From Solanum dulcamara (Eukaryota > Streptophyta > Magnoliopsida > Solanales > Solanaceae), in NCBI RefSeq assembly GCF_947179165.1, contig NC_077239.1, positions 18,031,001 to 18,095,000 on the forward strand: a stretch of DNA of 64,000 nt, read 5' to 3'. Positions 1 to 12,330 of this stretch are shown piece by piece. Under the pieces are notes generated by a model. That model was not told where the DNA came from. It did no database searches and saw only the letters and a list, made by a program, of their open reading frames with translations. Both the position numbers and the translations under genes were made by a program. Position 1 is the stretch's first letter. Each line of letters opens with the position of its first letter.

Positions 1-982
1 AATTTAATTTGCATATTTATGGAGTTGAGTCCTTTGAGTTGATTGTTGAGTTGATGGTATATGATTGGATTGGATTAGACGATATGTGATTGGATTGGAT
101 TAGATGAATTGTGATTGGATTGAATAGAATGGTATGTGATTAGATTGAATTTGATTATTGAGTTGAATGTTGAGTTGATTGTATATAATCGGATTGGGTT
201 AGATGATTTGTGATTAGATTGGATTGGATCGGATTGTACATGATTGAAATGGATCGAATTGTAAATGATTTGATTGAACTGTATTATACATAATTGGATT
301 GGATTGTATGGTATATGATTGATCTCTGTCTAAACTGTATTCTTACTTTAGACTTATGACGCCTTATTTGAGTCTCTCTTATCTTTCTGATTTGAGATAT
401 GTGGACCAAAGTTATTCTTCTTTGAGGCATGTTCCATTCTGCCATATTACATACTCGTACATTCCATGTACTGACGTCCATTTGGACCTGTATCATTTTT
501 TGATGCAGAGATATGTTTAAGAGATCGTCAATAGGAGCTCATTGGGGATCTATTCGCACTCAGCGTATTGGTGAGTCCTCCCCTACATTCGGAGGACACC
601 GCTTATGTATTCTTGCGTCGAGTTAGCCCTTTTCATTTTGATTTGAGGTAGCCATGAACATGTCATTGGCACCAATTAGATAGTAGTGATAGAGGCTTCA
701 TAGACTAGATAGTGATGGGTCGATTGAGTATTTCTTTCCTTGAATTATTCTTGTCCAACTATTTTTAAATGACAAATATCGGAGTTGAATTATTGGCCCA
801 TGGCCTTTATTCTTTGAGTTAGATTGATGATTTGAGTTGCCCACCGACTATTCTCCTTATTTTAAGTCTTCCGCTGATTGAATGGATGAACGGATGTCTG
901 ATCAGGCTATGTGGTTCGCTTGGGAGCCAGAAATGGTTTCTGAGTGCCGGTTACGTCTAGGGTACCCTTCCGGGGCGTGACA
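1..982 (+). repeat. Partial Ty3/gypsy-type LTR, 3' part (family of the 5532-8689 LTR)
   Basis: This stretch aligns along its whole length with the last third of the solo LTR at 5532-8689. Shared features are the GATTGG-rich tract, the block around the words TAGATAGTGATGGGTCGATTGAG, and the terminal GGTACCC...GTGACA. The LTR ends in CA at 982, where LINE sequence begins. The 5' end lies outside the window, so a solo LTR cannot be told from the 3' LTR of a full element. There is no coding capacity. Confidence 0.8.
41..330 (+). repeat. Degenerate GATTGGATT minisatellite within LTR
   Basis: Irregular tandem variants of TGATTGGATTGGATT(G/A)TATA fill this tract. The matching tract in the sister LTR (7740-8035) has a different arrangement and number of units, so the array has changed length since the copies diverged. 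Confidence 0.75.
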
Positions 983-1900
983 GAGACACCTTAGGAGGTT
1001 GGCGCAGAAGTTAGGCTTGGTGACCAGGCCATCCAAAAGAAAAGTAGTTTCAAGTACCTTGGGTCTATTATGCAAGGCAGCGGGGATATTGACGATGTCA
1101 CACACCATATTGGGGCATTATGGATGAAATGGAGGCTCGTTTCCGATGTGCTATGTGATAAGAAGGTGCCACCACAACTTAAGGGCAAGTTCTACAAAGT
1201 GGTGGTTAGACCGGCTATGTTATATGGGGCGGAGTGTTATCCGGTTAAGGAGTCTCACATTCAAAAGATGAAAGTTGCCGAGATGAGAATGTTGAGATAG
1301 ATGTGTGGGCATACCAGGAGCGACAGGATTAGAAATGAGGCTATTCGGGACAAGGTAGGAGTGGCCTCGGTGGAAGACAAGATGCGGGAAATGCGACTGA
1401 GATGGTTTGAGCATGTGAAGATGAGAGACACAGATGCCCCAGTGCGGAGATGTGAGAGGTTGGTCATGGATGGTTTCAGGAGAGGTAGGGGTAGGCCAAA
1501 AAAATATTGGGGAGAGGTGATTAGACAGGACATGACGCAATTACAGCTTACAGAGGACATGACCCTAGATAGGAAGGTGTGGAGGATCCACATTAGGGTA
1601 GAAGGCTAGTACATAGTCTTGTTATTCCTCCTTATTAGTAGGCGCATTAGCACATTATAATTTTTTGGGCTCTGATTTATGTTATTATCTATTACTTTCT
1701 GTACTTTGATTACTCTATTTTATCCCTGTTGTTCTTGTTATTTGCTTTCTCATATATGCTTTATCTAATCTCTTTTATGCTTTTATTGAGCTGAGGGTAT
1801 TTCGGAAACAGCCGTCCTACCTTGGTAGGAGTCAGGTCTACGTATATTTTACCCTCCCCAGACCCCACGTTGTGGGATTTCATTGGGTTGTTGTTGTTGT
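983..1900 (+). mobile_element. RTE-type non-LTR retrotransposon (LINE), 5'-truncated 3' end
   Basis: The region holds the C-terminal part of an RTE-clade reverse-transcriptase protein, then a short 3' UTR ending in a TTG repeat at about 1887-1900. This tail is typical of RTE elements in Solanaceae. The LINE sequence begins exactly where the LTR ends at 982. That suggests the LTR element inserted into an older LINE and that more of the LINE lies left of the window. If so, GAGAC (983-987) would be one copy of the TSD. Confidence 0.85.
998..1609 (+). pseudogene. RTE reverse transcriptase C-terminal fragment
   Basis: The reading frame runs from about 998 through two segments separated by one in-frame TAG at 1298-1300. 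The TAG sits between MLR and MCG, where a Trp codon is expected. Recognisable blocks are [16 protein letters not shown], the region around [15 protein letters not shown], the C-terminal [20 protein letters not shown] and the end WRIHIRVEG. This part lies downstream of the RT active site, so the endonuclease domain and the catalytic YxDD are absent and the fragment cannot be active. The family is recognised from memory. Confidence 0.85.
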
Positions 1901-2649
1901 ATCCTTGTAAATAACGAGAAAAGAGAACCCTTTAAAGATTTACAAAAAGCTAATTAGATCAGGGTGCAAATCACTACAAAAGATAAGATAATGTGTAAGT
2001 CACAAAACCATGTGCATGTTAGGGGTACAAATCACAAATTACTCAATTTTCAGCAACCTTCACGGCATTTCAAAGAGCGATTTTAGATTCCAATTAAATA
2101 ATTAAGAAAATTAACTCTAGTACCTCAAACAAATTAATTTACTTCAATTAATAAACTGTACAAAGACTAATATCTCTAGCTTTCTACATACTAAATCTTC
2201 AACACATACGTCAATAATCAACCATACAGACTCCTCACTACTATCAACTAGGCAAACAAGTTCCAATGTTGTTGTGATGAAGTCATCCTTCTTCCGTCAA
2301 TGGCTATTACTTCTAAGTGATGAATCCTTCAAGTATGCAATAGGTACGACTCATAATGTGCTTTACGCCATATATATATATATATCACACCACTGGAATA
2401 ACTCGAATTAGGATCTTGACTATCAATAGAACATGTGTCCTATAAAAAACTGTGATTCCCTTCCTTCTGCTCATCGGACTTTATTGACTCCTATTTGGAC
2501 TCAATTTCTGCTCTTTATTATTTTTTCTTAATTGCTCCATTCTTCAGTATCCTTTTATAACCAGTCAAATCGTCCTTGTGCATGCACCTCTAGGAGGACC
2601 TGATTTACCTGATAGAATAAATAAAAAATTAAGTAGTGAACTACGTTTA
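1901..2649. other. Unassigned AT-rich spacer
   Basis: There is no credible coding sequence or LTR end here. The only marked structure is a short TA microsatellite at about 2371-2385. The right part may be the eroded outer end of the neighbouring copia LTR, but I could not align it to the other LTR copy. Confidence 0.4.
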
Positions 2650-3438
2650 TTTTGTGAATCATCAAATCTCCATGCTGATGGGCACTGTGTTAAACAAGAT
2701 CATCAAAAGAACAAACAAAACTAAAAAAAAACAGAAATACTGAATGTATTAAACAAATATTCGAGATCAAGAATTTACTTTGTGTTCTTAAAAAATTTAA
2801 TCCCCTCTTTATGCTAGAGGTTATGGATTCTTTTATCCCACAATGAAATTGATATACATGTCAAAGAAATAGTAGTACCTCAAACTTTAATAACTTCAAT
2901 GAATTCAAAGTGTCATTCTTCAAATCACACTTGGACTCAACTTTTAGTTTGTAAGAAAATATATAGAAGATGCAGAATTTTCAATGCCAGAAAAGTAAGG
3001 TAATCCTCTATATTTATAGCCAAACTTCTGGGCTGAAACGGTGCAAAAAATACCTCTTCTGAATTGCTATGGTTCTTGTTCGGAGGAAACACTTATTTTG
3101 AATAGGTTTGACGTTTGTTTGGAAGAAGGATGTCTTTTCGAATTTCGATCAAAAAAATTTATCCGCAAAAATCCATCAATCAATCACATCATTTATTAAA
3201 GTCGAAGTCAAAGTCGAAGAGTTGTAGCTGAGCAAGCGAGCGACGATGACATGAGGGACACTCTCTTCTTAAACCTTTAAGAGTTAAAGGAATTGTTTCA
3301 TAATATAGTACAAACCTTTTTCTCTATCCTACCAATGAGGGAGAAATGACTTTTCATTTTTCCTTCACTTAGTTCCCTCACATTTTTCAATTCACGTTAC
3401 ATCCACATTTTTTAATCAACACCTTACACAAACCCAAT
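2650..3438 (-). repeat. Copia 'E' 3' LTR remnant
   Basis: This aligns with 18530-19348 through several shared blocks: GATGGGCACTGTGTT against GATGGGTATTGTGTT, TAACTTCAATGAATTCAAAG, GGTAATCCTCTATA, AGCCAAACTTCTGGGCTGAAA, and the closing CACAAACCCAA. The terminus at about 3438 reads ATA instead of ACA. The opposite edge near 2650 could not be aligned and is approximate. Divergence is high, consistent with an old element. Confidence 0.7.
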
Positions 3439-4519
3439 AATTCCCCTCATGAATGGGAATGTCTATATTATAAAAACATATGCATGAAAATTGTATGATT
3501 CGAAAGCAAAAATATAATTGCATTTGGATAAATAGGTTTTTCTTTGAATTTTCCATATTGAACGTATATCAGATGTCACGGTCAATTGGTAAATTTGATA
3601 TTTTTGAACCGTTGAGCTTTGATGTATAACTAGAAAATATGTGTCACACAATCAATCTTTTAACCGTCTTTGGCTCTCATTGTTTTTTTTTGTTTTATCC
3701 ACGAGCACTTCCCATTTCATAAGTGCGTAGAGAACTGATCTTACGTGATTCTCCTTGAAGCAACTTACACTTAACATTTACATAGGTGATTCCTAATTGT
3801 GTTATCTCATAAATACACAGTTTGATATACCATTGTAATGACTCTCCAGGTCATTTCCTTAGTTTTTCTATTTTTTTCATTGTTTAGAGCTTTTCTGTAG
3901 AGATCCCAAGTCATTTATGACTTACTGGTACTGATAATTCGGTCGCCAGGTCATTCGTTTGGGTTTTATGTCAATTTTTCTGTTTTGGAGCTCTTGGAGT
4001 TTGAACGGCTGAATTCGATCAAAACTTTGGGAAAACGGCCTCAGAATGGAATTTTGACAGTTTCATCAGCTCCGAAATGGTCAGGATAGTAGCATGTTCA
4101 GCTCGAGTCTCGATGCTTTCGGTGCGAGTCTGAGCCATTAGGCGTTTTAGCCTTTAAGCTTTAGCTTAAGTTTGACTTTGGTCAACATTCTTGGTAAGCA
4201 TTCTTAGATTAAAATTTCTTTAGTGCGATTAGTTTCGAAATATCGATTTTGGACTAGAATGATTTTCGTGTGGTTTCCGATCTTTCTGGTCTCATTTCGA
4301 GCCCGCATGTGGATTTTGGCTTAAACTAGCGCTTAGGTGTAGGGCCCATTTTTATTGGAATGATCTCAGATAGAAATTTTGATTGCTCCATTGAGTCCGA
4401 AAGGTCATTTTCAAGTGGTTTACACTTTGTTTTACGTCGTTTGGACTCTGAATTAATTTCGAGGGTCCGTTTGAAGTGTGGAACACTTAGCTTAAAAGCT
4501 GGTGTAGGCCGTCTGTGCC

Positions 4520-4665
4520 ATGTTGCTTTTGCGAACATTTATTGGTTTTTGTGATGTCTGCTTTTGAAAAAAATAGTTGGCTTTTGCGATTTCTGCTTTT
4601 TTGAACATTTGTTGGTTTTTGCGATGTCTGCTTTTGCAAACATTTAAAGGCTTTTGCAACCCTTG
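4520..4665 (+). repeat. Tandem GCTTTTGCGA-rich repeat in LTR
   Basis: Two to three imperfect copies of a unit containing GCTTTTGCGA, GAACATTT(A/G)TTGG and GATGTCTGCTTTTG occur in a row inside the solo LTR. It is noncoding. Confidence 0.65.
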
Positions 4666-5887
4666 AGGACTTATTTGAAGCCCCATTTTCAGATTTATTA
4701 TCCAATTTCAATCTCTCATAACTCTCTCTTTCTTGGAAGATTTGAGTGGTTCCAATGTCAATTTGTGGGGAATTACTAGAAAAATGTATTGGGGACTTCG
4801 AAAAGTGGTTAAGAACCTTTGAATGAGGTAAATTCGAGCAAGAACCTGCTATCTTTTTGTGTTTTTAAGCTAATTTGAGAAAAATCTTGCATGTCCTTGT
4901 TCTTGCTGACCCGAGCCCTGAATTGTGTTTCATTTTGGAAAAACGTTCGGAGAAGTGTTTAGGATCTTTTCACTAGTCGATTTCAGAATTTGTAGTGCGG
5001 GTCCCACAATCTTATTTTAGACCCAATTTTGGGTCCGTCTCTGAAAATGCAATTTTGGTGTCAAAACATCCGTATTGAAGAGGTGATCAATATTTTGTTA
5101 GCGTGACAGCCATTGGAGGTAATTCGGAGGTCGAAAGCTTCAAATTAGTGGATTTAGAATGCGCGTGATTGGCTTCGAGGTAGGCTATGGTCTCCCACTT
5201 TGATTGAGCTTTATTAGATATTGTTTAGTATATATTACATGTGATTGAGATTGGTATTTACCAATATTAGATTTCTCCTCATTCTATTCCGTTTTCTTGG
5301 TTCCCGATTCAGACTGGGAATAGAATTTCCCCGTGAAACCCTTACTTTAGGCTATAGGCCTCATTTGGGTATTGTCTTAACATTAGCATCCTTTTTAGGA
5401 TTTATATTGATGCACTTACACTAGATTGAGCCTTAGGTGCTTTAGTGTATGCTCTTTTGCCCATATTGCTAGGTGTAGCTTCCGGTAGGACTTGTTTTGA
5501 ATGGTATACTATTATGCTAGTGTCTGAGACCTGTAACACCCCAATATTTTTCGCCAAAACTCAAACCATTCTTCATGTGCGTATAGGATCAAACTCGGTG
5601 ACTTCTAGTTGTATATATGAGTTAGGATCAATTACTAAGTATTTGAAGTCATTAGATATGTTTTAGGATCATAAAGGATCTCTAACACCAAGCTGAATCC
5701 AAAGAATTTCTATCGGCTAAGTTTTCGTATGAGTTCATATAAGGGTCAACTTTAAATGACCATATCTCCTAGAATATAATGAATTAGGTGGCCTATGACC
5801 TATAAAATTAAAGGTCTTTGAGTATTCTTTTCAACGTCACCAAGATTGTAATTTTTGGAGTTCAGAGTAAAAAGTTGTCCCAGTCGA

Positions 5888-6031
5888 CCAGAGAGGTGCG
5901 TGATAAGTCTGTGACGTGGACCTGTCGCGGACTTGGCCAGTTTTTCCAGATTTTTTTGTCCAGAGAGGTGCGTGAGAAGTCCACAACACGGACCTGTCGC
6001 GGACTTGCCCAGTTTTTCCAGATTTTAGTAA
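5888..6031 (+). repeat. 72-bp direct tandem duplication in LTR
   Basis: Two adjacent copies start at 5888 and 5960, each opening CCAGAGAGGTGCGTGA and containing GACCTGTCGCGGACTTG and CCAGTTTTTCCAGATTT. Only a few bases differ between them. Confidence 0.85.
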
Positions 6032-7739
6032 GGGCAACTTAGACCATTCTCTATTATATATATATGATCTTGGACACATTTTTAGGGCTAAATTCCGCCC
6101 CGATATCAGTTTCTAAGGAGTTTTCTCTCCAAAAGCATCCAAGAACATTGAGAGCAAGAATTGGAGAAGAGACGAAGAGTTAGGATTCAAGTTCTTCAAG
6201 TAAGGCCATCAAATCCTTGATTTGTTCTTCAAGTCAGGTATGTAAGGCTAACCTAAAATATGGATTGAGTTCTTCCATATGCCCCATAGATGTGTTGGAT
6301 GAAAATTGTGAAAGACTTGAACCTTCTATGATTGTTTTCTTGAATTTTTCCTAAACTCTAGAATATTTTTACATACTATTAATGATTGATGATTTTCATG
6401 ACTTGAATTCTTGAATAATTACTTTTCATATTTTATTTCATAAATCATAGCTACATATTGAATGCAAATAATTATGTATATGTATTGATTAGAATGAAAT
6501 GAAGGAATTGGGATAGCTATGAATGTGAATGGCATAAATAGGAACGAAATCTTGGTGGAGCTGGAATGTTCTTTGTGTCTCTATAAATTGAACATAGAAT
6601 TAAATAAAGATTTTAGAGCAAGATGTTTGATGATGATGTAAATGATGTTTAGTTTTAAAAAGGTAAAATGAGTGATGAAGAGGTAATGTTGATGATGATG
6701 TTTTGAGATGAAATGGTTTGAAGTCTAATGTGACTACATGATAAGATTTGCATAATTTGATTTGATTGGAGTCATATGAGGATCTTGAGTATAAATGATT
6801 GTTTGAGAAGGAGTTTTAAAAATGATTTGTGAACATTTTTGAATAAATTATTTATGCACTATTTTGAGTTTAAAGAATGATTATTTTCATCTTGATTTAG
6901 AAAGAGTTTAAGCTTGATTTGAATTTGAGAAATCTCTTAATTATCAGTTTGAGCATGAGTATTTTCAATATAAATGAGTTGAGAATTTTTATATTAAAAC
7001 ATTTATTTTGAGTTGATTGAGGAGTGAAAATTATATTTTAAATACATTTAATATTTACTGCATGATTTAGTTGAAAACATGTATTAAATGAAAACATTAA
7101 TGATTGTTGACTTGGAGTCCTGATGAGTCATGAATGAGTCTTGAAAGGATTGTCTAATTGAATGAAGTGACGATTGAAATGGATTGAGTTTTGAAAGAAG
7201 GTCCAATGAGACCAGATTGATTGAGTTTTGAAAAGAGTCCAATGAGTCTAAATGAGTTGATTTGAAACTAAGTCCAAAGAGACTTAATGAGTATTTTGAG
7301 TATTTTACTCACCTGATAGATATGAGCATATTGAGTCTTAGGAGGAGTATTGAGCACTGAATTGGGTAAGAATATAGTCCATACTCGAATCCCATAAACT
7401 ACGTAGCTAACGTAGGAAGGGATTGGACCATTAAAGTTGGATGTTTCCCTATTTTATTATCCTAAAATGATAGGACTTGATTGATTGATGGATCCATGAT
7501 TGGTTGATTCATTCATACCCTAGCAAAGTATGGATGGACATGGCAACAACATCGGCTTGTTGTACATCACTGGCTCATAGGTGATGTTTGTCCATTAGAG
7601 AAAATCCCAAATTGAGTAGATTGTGCATGATATGATTGGTTTGATTATGATTGTAGATGATTGAGTTGAATTGTAAAACATTGCTAAATTCTAATGTGCA
7701 TATCTATTGAGTTGAGTCTTTTGACTTTATTGTTGAGTT

Positions 7740-8035
7740 CATTGTATATGATTGGATTGGATTGGATGGTATGTGATTGGATTGTATATGATTAAATTGG
7801 ATTGTATATGATTGGATTGGATTGTATATGATTGGATTTGATCGAATTGTAAATGATTGGATTGAATTGGATTGTACATGATTGAGTTAGATTGTATATG
7901 ATTGGATTAGATGGTATGTGATTGGATTGTATACGATTGGATTTGATTGAATCGGATTGTATATGATTGGATTGGATCAAATTGTAAATGATTGGATTGT
8001 ACATGATTGGATTGGATTGTATATGATTGATCTCT
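7740..8035 (+). repeat. GATTGGATTG minisatellite in solo LTR
   Basis: Variants of TATATGATTGGATTGGATTG are repeated irregularly for about 300 bp. It is the counterpart of the tract at 41-330, and the open reading frames over it are a by-product of the repeat period. Confidence 0.8.
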
Positions 8036-9894
8036 GTTTAAACTGTATTCTTACTTTAGACTTATGACACATTGATTGAGTCTCTCTTATCTTTCTGACC
8101 TGAGATATTTGAACCGATATTATTCTATCTTGACGCATGTTTCATTCTGTTATTTTACATACTCGTAAATTTCATGTACTGATGCTACTTGGCCTGCATC
8201 ATTTCATGATGCATCGACACGTTTAAGAGATTATCAATAGGCGCATCATTGAGGATCTGTTCACACTCAGCTTATTGGTGAATCCTTCCCTACATTCAGA
8301 GGATACCACTTGTGTTATTCTTATGATGAGTTTAGTCTTTTCATTCTAATTTGAGGTAGCCATAAACCTGTCATTGTCACCAATTAGATAGTAGTGATAG
8401 AGGCTTCATAGATTAGATAGTGATGGGTCGATTGAGTATTTTATTTTCTTGAATTGTTCTTGTCAGACTATTTAAAGACAAAGATTAGAGTTAGACTTAT
8501 TGGCCCATGGCCTTTCTTCCTTGAGCTAGATTGTTGATTTGAGTTTTCCACTTAATCACCTCTTTATTTTAAGTCTTCCACTGATTGAATGAATGAACGG
8601 ATGTGTGATCAGGTCAAGTGGTTCACTTGGGAGCCAGTAATGGTTTTTGAGTGCTGGCCACGTCTAGGGTACCCTCTCAAGGTGTGACAAGACCTCTACA
8701 TATTGTCCTATCTGTAGGTTTGACTTAGCTGAGCTTGTTAGAGTTGAGATGGCATATTTTGAGGTAAGGCATCGATCCTAGAGATATTTTCTCCCACTAT
8801 ATGATTTTTGAGTATTTTTCCCGATTACTTTGCCTTTTGTTTAGCGGTAGACTTGTGATGCCATTATATCTATTATCTGTTATTGGCATTATCCCGGTTT
8901 CTTGCTGGGTTTTCACTGCTATTTTTTAGAAGTCTTTCTCACACTTTTACTACTTTTAAAATAGTTTTAATGGGAGTCGTACTACCTGAATTATTTGGAC
9001 ACTAGTTTTGAGACTTATGAGGCGTTGAGGACGTGCTCCTTTTTTTATTCACATTTTCAGAGGCATCGAGGGTGTGCTTAATTGTTATTGATATTCAATG
9101 CGACATCGACCTTTTTCTACATTGGTTGCATCTTGGATGCCTTTAGCCAATATTTGACTATCCGGCGTGGCGTTGCCCTTTTCTACATTGGCTTGACTGC
9201 TCACTCTCTGCTACCACTATGGGAATGTATAAGTTTATGTAAGATCTGATTCGGGCCCAGGCAGCCTCTAGCCGGTGTACCACTGAACTAGATGAGGGAG
9301 ATGCATGGATCCCACCTAGAAGGCTGAGGTCCATGTGGGTCTCTACACTTGTTGATGATCTGTGAGAGCCACCGATGATGTTATTTGTTTTTACTGCCGA
9401 TTTCCATCTATGTTGGAATATGACTTGTCTTTACTTTCTTTCGAAGACTGTCTGTACATATATTTATATTTTAAAGGCCTTGTACTCCTATTTTAGTTTA
9501 GATGCTCCATTACTGACTATTGCCAGGTCTTGGGGTGGTTCCTTGTGTGTTGTTTTTGTTGTTCTCATTATTATTTATTTTCTGCTTTATTTGTTCATCT
9601 TTCGCTTGATAGCCCATTGCATATGGTTCTGGGCTAGAGGTTAAGCTTATCTGCTGGTTGGTGTTAGCATGTGCCATCATGACCTGAGAAATCGGATCGT
9701 GCCAGCCATGTATCAAACTTAGGAATCATTAATAAGTCTTAATGTTTTATCCTTGTTACTGAATATTGTCTCATCACTAGAATGGACCATAAAATTTATT
9801 TTGACAATATTGAACCTTTATCAATGACTTTTTTTGACAATGTTGAACCGTCATCAATGACGTTTTTTGATCTTCTTGGACCATATCCAAACTT

Positions 9895-10229
9895 CTAGGT
9901 AGAGTTACTTCCACAATGATTTATCCTTGGCAATAGTCCTGTTTCCTTTGATAATCTTTCAACTATTTTCCTTGTTAGGACTTTTGTAAGTGAATTCAAT
10001 ACATTATATCTTGACTTTACATAGTCAATTATGATAATTCCGCTAGAGAATAGTTTTCTAATGGTTTTATCTTTTCGTCGTATGTGATGAGTCTTACTGT
10101 TATACATAATGCTCCCAACCCTTCCTATTGAATCTTGGCTATAATGTATGCACATAGAGTTATTGGTTTGGGCCAAAATAGAATGTCTTCTAAGAATTAC
10201 AAAACCATTCATATTCTTCACTGGCTTTG
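9895..10229 (-). pseudogene. Copia 'E' RNase H, C-terminal end
   Basis: The minus-strand translation gives the end of a copia polyprotein: SIMYNSKTHHIRRKDKTIRKL, then IIIIDYVKSRYNVLNSLTK and the final LTRKIVERLSKETGLLP. This is the usual terminal block after the RNase H core, where copia proteins read (K/R)HI...YV(K/R)S..N..D..TK. The D of the last motif is replaced (NVLNSLTK). Stops disrupt the frame just upstream, so it is a dead fragment. Confidence 0.8.
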
Positions 10230-11724
10230 TCTAAAGTTATAAACTTAGACTCCATTGTAGAACGAGCGATACATGTTTGTTTGAATAATTTTCAAGACAC
10301 TGCTTTTTCATCAATGGTAAAAACGTATCCACTTATAGGCTTAGTTTTAGTTGACCTAGTGGTTCAATTTGCATAACTATATACTTCAACAACTGTTGGA
10401 TACTTGTTGTAATGCAAAATAATTGTTTGAGTATGCTCCAAATATCCCAAACTCATTCATTTTCATCGAATGATTTTGGTTGAGATTACCTGTGTTTCGA
10501 TTTAATTTACTTATAGCGCATGCTATGTATGTTCGTGTATAGATTTACATCAAACTTTCCACACCGTTATATAATTCAACTGAAACTGACTTTCACCTTT
10601 ATTATTAGCAAGTTAAAGGTTCATATCAATTGATGTTTTTAAACTTTTAAAATTTAAACACTTGATTTTTTCAAGTATTATTTTGATATTGCAAGATTGA
10701 GACAACTGTAGATCTTGAGAAGTTTTGTGAATCTTAATTCTCAATATCAAATCGTCAACTCCTTAATATTTTTTATATCAAACTTACTAGCAAGCATATA
10801 CGTGATAACATTTATGTTAGCAATATCGTTATTAATTATCATCATATTATCCATATATAAATAGATAATGACGACTTAATTTGGAGTGTTTTTAATGTAA
10901 ATGCATTTGTCACAGTCCATTTGACAAAATATTGAATGTAAAATTTTGCATCCCATTGTTTGAGTGTTTATTTTGTTCCATAAAAAGATTTAACAAGTCA
11001 ACACACCTTCTTTTCATTTCCAAAAATTATGAATCCTTCAGGTTGTTCCATGTAGATTTGTTCCTCTAAATCTCCATTTAAGAAGGCTATCTTAACATCC
11101 ATATTACAAAATCATTAACACTATTAACACTCAAAAAATTGATGTAATTCTAGTTACCAATGAGTACGTATCGAAGTAATGAATACCCTTATATTATCCA
11201 AATTCTTTGACGACTAGTCTTGCTTTTTATTTATCAATAGTACCATTATCTTTCAATTTTATTTTGAAAATCTATTTGAAATCTAAGAGTTCATTTTTGG
11301 GAGGAAGATCAACCAATTTTCACATATGATTATTCATTATGGATTTAATTTTACTATTGACTGTCTCTTTCTAGTATTGTGATTCTGAAGAAGCTATAGC
11401 TTGTTTAAAAGTTTGAGACTCATTTTCTAATAAAAATGTTAGAAATTCAGGTCTAAAAGGAAGTATAGGTCATTTGACGTTTGCTACATCTTGAATTTTT
11501 CTCGTCATGATCATTTTCCTTTGTTTCTTCCTGAGACCATTTAAGTCCTTCGTTAGATGACTTACATTCCCTTTTATATGCATATATGATTTTAAAAAAT
11601 TCTGCATTATCTGATTCAATTATCATATTAATATGAATGCTGAAATTTTCTAATTTATGAACCATAAATCAATATGCTTTATTATTCGAAGCATGTCTTA
11701 TGAATTATACAATCAACTATTTTT
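10230..11724 (-). pseudogene. Copia 'E' reverse transcriptase and RNase H, decayed
   Basis: Minus-strand segments in shifting frames match copia RT. At about 10,950-11,100 they include DVKIAFLNGDLEEQIYMEQPEGF, which I recognise as the conserved AFLNG-EQPEGF block. Near 10,850 the catalytic motif reads YMDN instead of YVDD. RNase H residues (SGYVFT-like block, KQTCIARSTMES) follow at about 10,230-10,450. Multiple stops and frameshifts are present. The fragment ends at 11724, where the solo LTR 11725-16285 interrupts it. Confidence 0.75.
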
Positions 11725-12330
11725 TGTCTTATTTTTTCTAATATTTTATTTTTATAAAAAGTTACTTTTGTGTGTAAAATGATCATTTTATCCTTTTCAT
11801 AGTATTTTCATGCTTATTATGTGTTGTGGAGATGGTTAGTGTGGTTTCCAATGCGATTGGATTAGATTTTTGTGATTTTAAGCCTTTTGAGTTGAGTTAT
11901 ATTGAGATAGTTGATTTTTGTTAACAATATGAGATCCAAGCATTGGGTGGTGATTCTGTCAGTTCTATTGCATCAGGAACACTGAGTTTGTTCTAGTAGG
12001 GTGGTTGATTAGAGCTCCGAGACCTTAGGTTATATTGTGGGTGTTTAGGTGAGGAGTTGAATGTTTAGGCCTAAAGAGAGGTCTGTGAGGATATTTCTGT
12101 CATAGAAAAAAAAATTCCAAAAATTCGATGATTTCATCGTGTCTGGAATGTCTAATTTAGTGGGATAGCATATTTGATTTTTTTTAACGGACCCCGAACA
12201 AATTCCGAGATTTTGGGTTTTTTCTAGTTTTTGGTGCAGGTATATTAACCCTTCACAATTGTATCCTGGAGGCTTGCATTCGCAAAAAGTAACCTTATTA
12301 GTGCTTCACAATCGCGGTCAGTTGGTTTGC

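Larger units (their letters stand above)
5532..8689 (+). mobile_element. Solo LTR (TGTAACACC...GTGACA) with perfect 5-bp TSD
   Basis: This is a single 3158-bp LTR beginning TGTAACACCCC at 5532 and ending GGTGTGACA at 8689, flanked by exact AGACC copies (5527-5531 and 8690-8694). The two flanks read as one continuous older LTR when it is removed. There is no internal domain, primer site or polypurine tract, so it is a solo LTR left by recombination between the two LTRs of a full element. It belongs to the same family as the fragment at 1-982. Confidence 0.93.
3834..9704 (+). mobile_element. Gypsy solo LTR (TGTAATGACT...GTGCCA), carrying a nested solo LTR
   Basis: The LTR starts TGTAATGACTCTCCAGGTCATT at 3834 and ends ATCGGATCGTGCCA at 9704. 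The flanks ACCAT (3829-3833) and GCCAT (9705-9709) match at four of five bases and fit a TSD. After removing the nested 5532-8689 LTR and its TSD, about 2.7 kb remains with no primer site, polypurine tract or coding region, so it is a solo LTR. Its start resembles the LTR beginning at 63699, and its 3' end resembles the one ending at 16285. Confidence 0.8.

Noticed and set aside
1220..1593. Minus-strand frames of 106 and 110 residues over the LINE
   Set aside because: They are antisense shadows of the RTE coding sequence on the plus strand.
7792..8004. Repetitive 70-residue protein on the minus strand
   Set aside because: It is only the translation of the GATTGG minisatellite inside a solo LTR.
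9375..9644. Small hydrophobic membrane protein
   Set aside because: The open frame is in the T-rich 3' part of a gypsy LTR. Hydrophobicity follows from T-rich codons.
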